NCBI RefSeq assembly: GCF_001691415.1
Contig: NZ_LRRR01000041.1
Location: forward strand, 1-33,899
Source of the DNA: Pararhodobacter sp. CCB-MM2
GTDB lineage: Bacteria; Pseudomonadota; Alphaproteobacteria; Rhodobacterales; Rhodobacteraceae
Direction: 5' to 3'
Length of the DNA stretch: 33,899 nt
This document shows, piece after piece, positions 22,051-28,563 of the stretch. The notes beneath the pieces are model-generated. The model worked only from the letters and a program-made list of their open reading frames with translations, was not told the DNA's origin and did not search any database. The translations under genes and the position numbers were made by a program. Positions within the stretch are counted from its first letter, which is position 1, and the number at the start of each line of letters is the position of its first letter.

Positions 22051-22902
22051 TTATCGTATGTACTGGGGTTTGAACCGGAACTTCGCCCGCGCCTTGCGCG
22101 GCAGGTGCCGGTTGAGCCGCCGGTTGACCAGCCCGAACAGGCCGATCACCAGAAGGGTCAGCAGGATGAAGTAGAAGCCGACCAGCGGATAGGCGATGAA
22201 CGGGTTGAAGGTCTGCGAGGCGAAGTAGTTCGCATAGTAGAGCGCGTCGCCCATCTGCTGCCAGGCCGGGAAGGCCGAGAAGAACACCAGGGTCGTGGCG
22301 TGCAGCAGGAAGATCGCCTCGTTGGTGTAGCTGGGCCAGGCGAGGCGCAGCATGGTCGGCCAGACGACGCGGCGGAACTTGCTCCAGCCGGTCAGGCCAT
22401 AGGCATCGGCGGCCTCGATGTCGCCCTTGGGGATCGACTTCAGTGCGCCGTAGAAGATCTCGGCGGAATAGGCCGAGGTATTGAGGAACAGGACGAACAG
22501 CGCGCCCGCCCAGGCGCGGGTCATCCATTGCGTCTCCAGCGTGATCGGGCCGATCTCGATCCCGGCGCGGGGCAGCAGGACCAAGGCCTCGTAGACGAAG
22601 AAGAACTGCACGAACAAAGGCGAGCCGCGGAACAGGAAGGTGAACCACTCGGCCGGCTTGCGCAGCCATTTCGAAGGGCTCGCCTTGCCCAAGGCCACGG
22701 CGGTGGCGAGGAAGAAGCCGAAGAACAGCGCGAGCGCTGCGAAATAGACGTTCCACACGAGGCCCGAGGCAATCAGGAACACCTGATCGCAGACGTTGAT
22801 CTCCAGCCCGCGGGGCAGGACCCGGTCGCCGAGATCCCGCCCGAGCGAGCGTAGGATCAGGCCGCTGAAGCTCTCATAGCAGGTGGCTAAATCGACGCTC
22901 AT
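22051..22902 (-). CDS. Polar amino acid/amine ABC transporter permease (HisM type)
   Basis: This 283 aa inner-membrane protein is one of two permeases of the local importer. It has the family's membrane segments (FAALALFFGFFLATAVAL, LFVQFFFVYEALVLL, ALFVLFLNTSAYSAEIFYGA and others) and the EAA loop that contacts the ATPase (LKSIPKGDIEAADAYGLTGW, residues about 164-183). The C-terminus is basic (RRLNRHLPRKARAKFRF). It overlaps the preceding permease gene by 4 bases, and 15 bp separate it from the next ligase gene. The PAAT family imports His, Arg, Lys, ornithine, opines and similar molecules; the substrate here is unknown. Confidence 0.9.
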   Translation of the reverse strand: MSVDLATCYESFSGLILRSLGRDLGDRVLPRGLEINVCDQVFLIASGLVWNVYFAALALFFGFFLATAVALGKASPSKWLRKPAEWFTFLFRGSPLFVQFFFVYEALVLLPRAGIEIGPITLETQWMTRAWAGALFVLFLNTSAYSAEIFYGALKSIPKGDIEAADAYGLTGWSKFRRVVWPTMLRLAWPSYTNEAIFLLHATTLVFFSAFPAWQQMGDALYYANYFASQTFNPFIAYPLVGFYFILLTLLVIGLFGLVNRRLNRHLPRKARAKFRFKPQYIR

Positions 22903-23780
22903 GCCGCGGCCTTTCTGAGGGCTTCACCGCCGGCGGTGGCCTGCCCGCGGTTGAGCCGAAGCATCAGCCGGTCGAAGAACTTCTGGCTGCCCCAGGTCAG
23001 GGTCAGGTAGAAAGCCAGCACGCCGAGGAAGTACCAGACCCGCCAATCGGGGTGGGTATAGGCGTAATGCCCGGTCTTCTGGCCGCCCAGCTCGCGTGCC
23101 CAGAACACCACGTCCTGAATGCCCAGCAGGAACAGGAGCGGCGTTGCCTTGGTCAGGATCATCCACAGGTTCGACAGGCCGGGCAGGGCATAGACCCACA
23201 TTTGCGGCATCAGGATGCGGCGGAAGGTCTGGCGCTGGGACATGCCATAGGCCTCGGCCGTTTCCAGCTGTGCCTTCGGCACGGCATTCATCGCGCCGTT
23301 CAGCGTGTTGGCGGCAAAGGCGCCGAAGACGACGGCAAAGGCGATCAGCGCCAGCGTGAAGCCCCAGACGTCATGCATCCAGGCCGGGTCCGAGGCCAGC
23401 GGCATCTTCGCCGCCGGGCAGACGATGAAATCATTGCCCTGACGCACCGGCTGGTCCCAATCGGGGCACAGCACACGGTGTCGGGCATATTCGACGCCCT
23501 GATCGATGGCGAAGGGCACGAAGAGGAAGAAGATGATGTCCGGTACGCCTCGGACCATCGAGACATAGACCGTGCCGATGCCCTTGAGCACGCGGTTGGC
23601 CGAGCGCACGGCCAGCGCGCCGAGGAACCCCATGCCGAGGGCGAGAGGGGCGGCAAGAGCCAGCAGCAGAAGCACCACCAGCACCGAGCGATAGAGCGCG
23701 AAATGCGAGGCGGTGGTCAGGTAGCAGGCCATCCACTGCCAGTCGGGCAGTGTCGAGGGGTCCGTGCAGAAGGAGAACAT
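22899..23780 (-). CDS. Polar amino acid/amine ABC transporter permease (HisQ type) with a long loop
   Basis: This 293 aa protein is the second permease. Membrane segments include RSVLVVLLLLALAAPLALGM and DIIFFLFVPFAI. The EAA loop MNAVPKAQLETAEAYGMSQR (about residues 163-182) contacts the ATPase, and NLWMILTKATPLLFLLGIQD is a family motif. It is longer than the usual 220-240 aa. A hydrophilic loop of about 45 residues (95-138) sits after the second conserved helix and holds two cysteines, Cys105 and Cys121, likely on the periplasmic side. The loop could contact the binding protein. It overlaps the next permease gene by 4 bases and follows the binding protein gene by 74 bp, a gap with a GC-rich, hairpin-prone stretch. 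Confidence 0.88.
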   Translation of the reverse strand: MFSFCTDPSTLPDWQWMACYLTTASHFALYRSVLVVLLLLALAAPLALGMGFLGALAVRSANRVLKGIGTVYVSMVRGVPDIIFFLFVPFAIDQGVEYARHRVLCPDWDQPVRQGNDFIVCPAAKMPLASDPAWMHDVWGFTLALIAFAVVFGAFAANTLNGAMNAVPKAQLETAEAYGMSQRQTFRRILMPQMWVYALPGLSNLWMILTKATPLLFLLGIQDVVFWARELGGQKTGHYAYTHPDWRVWYFLGVLAFYLTLTWGSQKFFDRLMLRLNRGQATAGGEALRKAAA

Positions 23781-23854
23781 CGGGATACCGGAGGGGCAGG
23801 GTCCCCCCGCCGCGCGATCGGGGCGGAGGGGCCGTTTTCAGGGATCGGAGCGGA

Positions 23855-24589
23855 TCACTCGAACAGCGGGATCTCGTCGCCGAACCATTCGACCAGCAGC
23901 GCGTTCAGCGAGCCGTCTTCCTTCATCGCGGTGATCGCCGCATCGAAGGTCGCCTGCAGTTCGCTGTCCGACTGGCGCAGGCCGATCGACACGCCGGCAC
24001 CCGGCGAGGGCACGGTGGCCAAGAATTCCAGCTCGCCGTTCGATTCGTCGACATAGGTGCGCAGGAAGTCGCGGTCGGCCAGCACGGCGTCGGCGGTGCC
24101 GTTGCGCACGGCGGCGATGGTTTCATCGGCGGTCGGGAACTCGATCAGCGTGGCCGAGGTGTCCGAGACCATCGCGGCCTGCATGGTGTTCGACTGCGCG
24201 GCGATCACGCCCTCTTCCATCACCGAACCCTCGGTGCCGGCCAGCGCCATGTAGGCCGAGGGGTCCGGCAGCTTGTAGGGCTGCGAGAACATGATGACTT
24301 CGGCACGGGCCGGGGTCGCGTTCATGCCGGCCATGATGGCGTCGTAGTTGCCGCCCACGAGGTTCGGGATGATCGAATCCCAGTCGTTCTGGACCCATTC
24401 ACAGGTCAGGCCGGCGCGCTCGCACAGAGCGTTGCCCAGATCGATCTCGAAGCCGACCAGCTCGTTCGACTCGTTGATGTAGTTGTACGGAGGGTAGGCG
24501 CCCTCGGTGCCCAGACGGACAACGTCCTGGGCCAGCGCGCCGGTCGCCATGACGGCGAGGGTGGCTGCGGAGAGGAGGAGCTTTTTCAT
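23855..24589 (-). CDS. Periplasmic binding protein of the polar amino acid/amine ABC transporter
   Basis: The 244 aa protein is a family 3 periplasmic solute-binding protein (HisJ/ArgT/LAO type). The signal peptide is MKKLLLSAATLAVMATGALA, cleaved before Gln21. The mature part starts with the family pattern VVRLGTEGAYPPYNYINESN and has LVGFEIDLGNALCERAGLTC, DWDSIIPNLVGGNYDAIMAG and MNATPARAEVIMFSQPY. The last of these carries the Arg that binds the ligand's carboxylate in amino acid binding proteins. So the ligand probably has an alpha-amino acid group. It lies between the ATPase and permease genes, 40 bp after the ATPase. Two cysteines (in ALCERAGLTCEW) are close, as in LAO-type proteins. 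Confidence 0.93.
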   Translation of the reverse strand: MKKLLLSAATLAVMATGALAQDVVRLGTEGAYPPYNYINESNELVGFEIDLGNALCERAGLTCEWVQNDWDSIIPNLVGGNYDAIMAGMNATPARAEVIMFSQPYKLPDPSAYMALAGTEGSVMEEGVIAAQSNTMQAAMVSDTSATLIEFPTADETIAAVRNGTADAVLADRDFLRTYVDESNGELEFLATVPSPGAGVSIGLRQSDSELQATFDAAITAMKEDGSLNALLVEWFGDEIPLFE

Positions 24590-24629
24590 TGAGTGTTACC
24601 TCTGTTGGACTTGGTGGTTTTTGATTGCC

Positions 24630-25445
24630 TCAGGCCGGTTGGGTGGCGCTGAGGAACTGCTTCAGTCGCGCCGATTTGGGCGCGCCGAACAGGGTTTGGG
24701 GATCGCCTTCTTCCTCGATCCGACCCTGGTGCAGGAAGATGACATGATCCGAGACATCGGCGGCAAGGCGCATGTCATGGGTGACGATGATCATGGTGCG
24801 GCCCTCATCGGCCAGCGCCTTGATGACGCGCACGACCTCTTGCTCCAGCTCAGGGTCGAGGGCCGAGGTCGGCTCGTCGAACAGCAGGGCGCGGGGCTCC
24901 ATGCAGAGGGCGCGGGCGATGGCGGCGCGCTGCTGCTGGCCGCCCGACATCTGGGCCGGGTAGACGTCGCATTTGTCGCCGATGCCGACCTTGGCGAGCA
25001 GGTCGCGGGCGCGCTTCTCAACCACGGCCTTGTCCTGCTTCAGCACCGTGACCGGCGCTTCCATGACGTTCTGCAGGATCGTCATGTGGGACCACAGGTT
25101 GAAGTTCTGGAACACCATCGACAGGTTGGTGCGGATGCGCGCGACCTGAGCGCGGTCGGCCGGGTGACGGGCCAGACCCTCGCCGCGCCAGCGTACGCTC
25201 TCGCCCTCGAACAGGATCTCGCCCTGCTGGCTTTCCTCAAGCAGGTTGCAGCACCGCAGGAGGGTGGATTTGCCTGATCCCGACGAGCCGATCAGTGAGA
25301 TGACCTGACCCGGCAGCGCCTTGACGTCGACGCCCTTGAGCACCTCCAGCGAGCCATAGGCCTTGTGCAACCCGCGGATTTCGATGACCGGCACAGTCGA
25401 GGTGGCGGTCGCGGCAGGAGCGGGGGCTGTCGTTGCGGCGGTCAA
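24630..25445 (-). CDS. Polar amino acid/amine ABC transporter ATPase
   Basis: The 271 aa protein is the ATP-binding subunit (HisP/GlnQ type). An Ala/Thr-rich N-terminus of about 18 residues precedes the ABC domain. Walker A is GSSGSGKSTLL, the Q-loop is MVFQNFNLWSHMT, the signature is MSGGQQQRAAIARAL, Walker B is ALLFDEPTSALDPE and the switch His is IIVTHDMRLA. The C-terminus has the usual QGRIEEEGDPQTLFG. It is the first gene of the minus-strand operon that carries the binding protein, two permeases, two ligases and the amidotransferase. The start at 25445 is the one nearest the family's N-terminus; a later Val or Met within the Ala-rich part cannot be excluded. Confidence 0.93.
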   Translation of the reverse strand: MTAATTAPAPAATATSTVPVIEIRGLHKAYGSLEVLKGVDVKALPGQVISLIGSSGSGKSTLLRCCNLLEESQQGEILFEGESVRWRGEGLARHPADRAQVARIRTNLSMVFQNFNLWSHMTILQNVMEAPVTVLKQDKAVVEKRARDLLAKVGIGDKCDVYPAQMSGGQQQRAAIARALCMEPRALLFDEPTSALDPELEQEVVRVIKALADEGRTMIIVTHDMRLAADVSDHVIFLHQGRIEEEGDPQTLFGAPKSARLKQFLSATQPA

Positions 25446-25527
25446 GGGGACTCCGTCGTCATTTGATCATATTTGGCCAGTAAGGCCCTATTCCGAGTGC
25501 GAATGCAACGGCGGAATGGCGATTCTG
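25446..25527 (-). promoter_or_regulatory. Candidate promoter region of the ABC/ligase operon
   Basis: The minus strand carries TATGAT (plus-strand 25466-25471), a good -10 match 20 bp before the start codon, but no convincing -35 at 16-18 bp. GGCC-ttact-GGCC lies just upstream and TTGATCA-like symmetry around the -10. Regulation by an activator would fit a weak -35, but this is inference. The region also holds the end of the rhomboid gene's transcript. Confidence 0.3.
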
Positions 25528-26199
25528 TCAACGCCGCAGCATGCCCTTGCGGTAACGGTGCCCCGGGGTGGGCGTGATGATCCGCGCCAGCACCGCACCG
25601 GTGACGAAACCGCCCAGATGTGCCTCCCAGGCGAGCATTCCGCCGACGACGACCCACAGCAGGACGTTCATCACCACCAGCCCGACAACCAGTCTGAGCG
25701 GCTGGTCGATCGGCAGGCGCAGCATCCGGCGGGCCTGAATGTCCCAATAGACCTGCGTGCCGAACAGCCCGAACACGGCGCCCGAGGCGCCCAGCATCGG
25801 CGTGCCGCTGCCGTTGAGGACATAGAACGCCACCGCCGCACCGACGCCGCACAGGAGGTAGACCAGCAGGAACCCGGCCTGACCCAGACGACCCACCGCC
25901 TGCCGTCCCAAGGCGATGAGGATCAGCATGTTGAAGGTCATGTGCAGGAAGCCGCCATGCAGGAAGGCATAGCTGAAGAACATCGTCACCCGCTGTCCGG
26001 GGAACAGGCTGTCCCATCCCTCCAGCAGGCCGGGCCAGAAGGCACCGTACAGGATGGCGCTGCGCCGGACCTCGGCCAGATCCAGCGCCGGGGAATCGGT
26101 CAGCGTGAAGACCACCTCCAAGAGGCCGCAAAGGCCGGCGATGGCCAGCAGAACGGGCGCCGGGCGCGGGGTCGAGGGAGGGCGGAGCTTCTGGGTCAT
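25528..26199 (-). CDS. Rhomboid family intramembrane serine protease
   Basis: Rhomboids cut transmembrane proteins inside the membrane. The 223 aa protein has six or more membrane segments. The catalytic Ser139 is in MLGASGAVFGL and the catalytic His194 in WEAHLGGFVTG. The conserved helix-2 motif is SYAFLHGGFLHMTFNMLIL (His81, His86 and Asn90 support the oxyanion). The helix-1/loop part has AFWPGLLEGWDSLFPGQRVT, similar to the Trp-Arg loop of bacterial rhomboids. A complete serine-histidine pair suggests an active protease rather than a pseudo-rhomboid. The substrate is unknown. It stands alone between the ABC operon and the sugar transferase, both on the same strand, with gaps of 82 and 93 bp. 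Confidence 0.9.
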   Translation of the reverse strand: MTQKLRPPSTPRPAPVLLAIAGLCGLLEVVFTLTDSPALDLAEVRRSAILYGAFWPGLLEGWDSLFPGQRVTMFFSYAFLHGGFLHMTFNMLILIALGRQAVGRLGQAGFLLVYLLCGVGAAVAFYVLNGSGTPMLGASGAVFGLFGTQVYWDIQARRMLRLPIDQPLRLVVGLVVMNVLLWVVVGGMLAWEAHLGGFVTGAVLARIITPTPGHRYRKGMLRR

Positions 26200-26292
26200 C
26201 GGTCTTGGATGGCAGGCGCGCCGCGCGAGGGCAAGATGCCTTCGCCGCGGCGCGCGACCTGCCGCCGGGGCAGGCCCTGTGCGGTGTGTCCT

Positions 26293-27117
26293 TCAGTAGC
26301 CGGTGGCGCGCAGCACCGCCCGGACCGTCGCCCCGAGGATCTTCACATCCGTCCAGAAGGACAGCCGCTGGGCATAGCGCAGGTCCATCACCGCGCGCAG
26401 GGCGAAGCTCTCTTCGTTGCGGGCGGTGACCTGCCACAGGCCGGTGATCCCCGGACGCAGCCCGGTATAGGCGCGCGGGTGGGGGTAGAGGTTCATCTGC
26501 TCGGGCAGCATCGGACGCGGGCCGACGAGGCTCATGTCGCCTTTCAGCACGTTCACGATCTGCGGCAGCTCATCCATCGAGGTCTTGCGGATCAGCCGAC
26601 CCAGCGGCGTGATGCGCGGGTCGTTCTTCAGCTTCTGCGTCAGCTCCCATTCCGCGCGCAGGGCCGGGTCGGCCTCCAGATGCGCGGCGAGGGTCTCGGC
26701 CGCGTTCGGCACCATGGAGCGCAGCTTGTACATGCGGAAGCGGCGACCGTCGCGGCCAAGGCGATCCTGCGTGTAGAACGGGTTGCCGCTTTCGATCCAC
26801 ATCAGGAAGGCAAGCGTCAGCAGAACCGGCGCCGAAAGGAAGAGCGCGATCGACGCAAGCACGATGTCGAGCACCCGTTTCCCGGTCAGCGCGTAGTCCG
26901 ATTTCAGGGCGCCGAGCCCCGGGGTCTCAGGGCAAGTCGGAGCGGTGTGGAACAGCGGAACCGGAAGATGAGGGGTCGTGAGGGTAAAGGGGGCATTGCC
27001 CGAAGCCAGGAAGTCCAAGCTTTTGGGGGCGCTGCTGAATTCCAGCAGACTATGGTCGGGCATAGGCCCGTGGCCGACCCCAGTGAGGTCCGGCAAGGCA
27101 CGGTAGTGCAGGGTCAT
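26293..27117 (-). CDS. Sugar-1-phosphate transferase of exopolysaccharide synthesis (ExoY/WcaJ-like)
   Basis: The 274 aa protein belongs to the bacterial sugar transferase family, which moves a sugar-1-phosphate from a nucleotide sugar to undecaprenyl phosphate as the first step of a polysaccharide repeat unit. It has a membrane-entering helix at about residues 80-106 (RVLDIVLASIALFLSAPVLL), then the cytoplasmic catalytic part. That part contains NPFYTQDRLGRDGRRFRMYK, LRSMVPNA, NDPRITPLGRLIRKTSMDEL, PQIVNVLKGDMSLVGPRPML and LRPGITGLWQVTARNEESFA. The polytopic N-terminal domain of WcaJ is absent. In its place are about 75 residues rich in Pro and hydroxylated residues, of unknown role. The gene diverges from an ExeA-like ATPase gene. 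No glycosyltransferase, flippase or polymerase gene is next to it. Confidence 0.92.
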   Translation of the reverse strand: MTLHYRALPDLTGVGHGPMPDHSLLEFSSAPKSLDFLASGNAPFTLTTPHLPVPLFHTAPTCPETPGLGALKSDYALTGKRVLDIVLASIALFLSAPVLLTLAFLMWIESGNPFYTQDRLGRDGRRFRMYKLRSMVPNAAETLAAHLEADPALRAEWELTQKLKNDPRITPLGRLIRKTSMDELPQIVNVLKGDMSLVGPRPMLPEQMNLYPHPRAYTGLRPGITGLWQVTARNEESFALRAVMDLRYAQRLSFWTDVKILGATVRAVLRATGY

Positions 27118-27611
27118 GGCAGCACCAAGATCATTACGAGGATCGGGTGGTCACCCCCCCAGGTGCCGTCCGAAGTCACTCCCTTCTTTTAGCCGTTTCT
27201 GCGGCACAGAAAAAACAAATTGAGGCGAGTTTGCCGCAATTTACCCGAAAACGAATTGTTTCCAAAACGGCAACACGGCTACTATTCCCCATCCTGTGCC
27301 GCGCGGAGCGAAAAACATTCCGAAATGCGAAGATTAGCGGGTGTACGGCAACAATCTGCGTTGCCATGGCGACTAGCGCGCATTCTGGATACATGCCCGT
27401 CGCGGGAATGCTTTCGGCCCGTGGCAACCGCAAGTTGCAAATTGCGAATCACAGGGCCGGAGGCGCCGGCGGGCCAGCGGACGGGTCGTGCCCGAACCCT
27501 GCCCCGAAAGCGCCGCATGAATTTGGTATTGGTGACAAAGTTGCCCTATATCCCCAACCCGAACGCCCCCGATCCACGCCGGGGGAGGGGCGCAACGAGA
27601 ACCGGACGGGC
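27118..27611. promoter_or_regulatory. 494 bp relatively AT-rich divergent intergenic region
   Basis: I see no supported gene here. About 180 bp (27181-27360) have roughly 49% GC, much lower than the flanking genes. Visible elements include an inverted repeat TTGCCG (27231-27236) with CGGCAA (27268-27273) that flanks an A/T-rich centre. There is also a possible plus-strand promoter, TTGGTA (27523-27528) and CTATAT (27546-27551) at 17 bp, about 60 bp before the ATPase start. The size, composition and symmetry suggest a regulated control region for the two divergent polysaccharide-type genes, but no known operator was recognised. Confidence 0.4.
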
Positions 27612-28460
27612 ATGGCACAGGCGCTGAACTATTACCTTGAGCACTTCGGGCTGCGCGAGAGACCCTTCGCGTTGGCACCCGATCCCGAATTCCTGTTCTG
27701 GTCGCCCGAGCATCGCGGCGCCTATGCGATGCTGGACTACGGCCTGTCCACCCGCGCGCCGATCACCCTGCTGACCGGCGAGATCGGGGCGGGCAAGACA
27801 ACGATCCTGCACCATTTCCTCGACAGCCTGACCGAAGACGTGACGATCGGCATGATCTCGAACGCGCGTCCGGGCGTGAACGACGTGCTGCGCCGTGTCT
27901 GTGCCGCGCTGGGCCTGACCGTGCCCACAGGGGCCGACAGCGCCGACATCTTCGCGGTGATCCAGGATTTCCTGCTGGAGGAACACGGTCGCGGCCACCG
28001 CGTCCTGCTGGTCATTGACGAGGCGCAGAACCTCAACCGCGATGCGCTTGAAGACCTGCGGATGCTCACCAATATCAACGCGGGCCGCGACGAGGTGCTG
28101 CAACTGCTCCTCGTGGGCCAGCCCGAGCTGCGGGCCATGGTGCGTCAGTCGGACCTTGTGCAATTCGCCCAGCGGGTGGCGGCGAGCTACCATCTGCCGC
28201 GCCTCGATCCGGCCTCGACCGGGGGCTATATCGCCTCGCGGATCCGGCAGGCGGGGGGCAATCCCAACATCTTCAGCCGTCAGGCGGCCGAGCTGATCCA
28301 CGACGCGACCGAGGGTGTGCCCCGGCTGATCAATCAGCTGTGCGACCTGTCGCTCACCTATGCCTATGCGAACCGCGAGCCGATGGTGAAGCGTTCGACC
28401 GTGGCGCAGGTGCTCGACGACGGGGTGTTCTTCGGCGCGGGCGACGGCCCGAAACGCTGA
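27612..28460 (+). CDS. ExeA-like AAA ATPase (secretion/polysaccharide-associated)
   Basis: From the ATG at 27612 this is a 282 aa AAA+ ATPase of the ExeA/GspA type, a group that also includes ATPases linked to exopolysaccharide and exosortase loci. It starts with the typical YYLEHFGLRERPFALAPDPE and FLFWSPEHRGAYAMLDYGL. Walker A is GEIGAGKTT (56-64), Walker B is VLLVIDEAQNL (Asp136 and Glu137), and LLLVGQPELRAM is sensor-1-like. A C-terminal helical lid ends near EGVPRLINQLCDLSLTYAYA. The peptidoglycan-binding C-terminal part of full ExeA is absent. The frame is open for 155 codons upstream through the AT-rich intergenic region, but that extension has no family match. It diverges from an ExoY-like sugar transferase, so a joint role in polysaccharide export or assembly is possible. 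Confidence 0.88.
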   Translation: MAQALNYYLEHFGLRERPFALAPDPEFLFWSPEHRGAYAMLDYGLSTRAPITLLTGEIGAGKTTILHHFLDSLTEDVTIGMISNARPGVNDVLRRVCAALGLTVPTGADSADIFAVIQDFLLEEHGRGHRVLLVIDEAQNLNRDALEDLRMLTNINAGRDEVLQLLLVGQPELRAMVRQSDLVQFAQRVAASYHLPRLDPASTGGYIASRIRQAGGNPNIFSRQAAELIHDATEGVPRLINQLCDLSLTYAYANREPMVKRSTVAQVLDDGVFFGAGDGPKR

Positions 28461-28563
28461 GCCGCGCGCTCGAAGCCCCGTCAGGCCCCCGCCGGGCTTG
28501 ACTTCCCGCCTCTGACGCTGTTTCTCCGAGCCGATCCTTTGCCCTGAATCCCGGAGTCCCGTG

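Noticed and set aside
23781..23854. GC-rich stretch between binding protein and permease genes as a terminator
   Set aside because: Pairing is imperfect and there is no T tract. It may be a processing or stability hairpin, but I could not define a stem well enough to list it.
25363..27192. A 609-codon plus-strand open frame across the rhomboid and sugar transferase genes
   Set aside because: It is an antisense shadow over two genes with clear catalytic motifs and shows no domain of its own.
27176..27433. An 85-codon minus-strand frame in the long intergenic region
   Set aside because: It has no domain, no clear ribosome site and composition like random frames. I could not support it as a gene.
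27147..27611. N-terminal extension of the ExeA-like ATPase
   Set aside because: It runs through the AT-rich intergenic region, has no family similarity, and the ATG at 27612 gives the known N-terminal motif.
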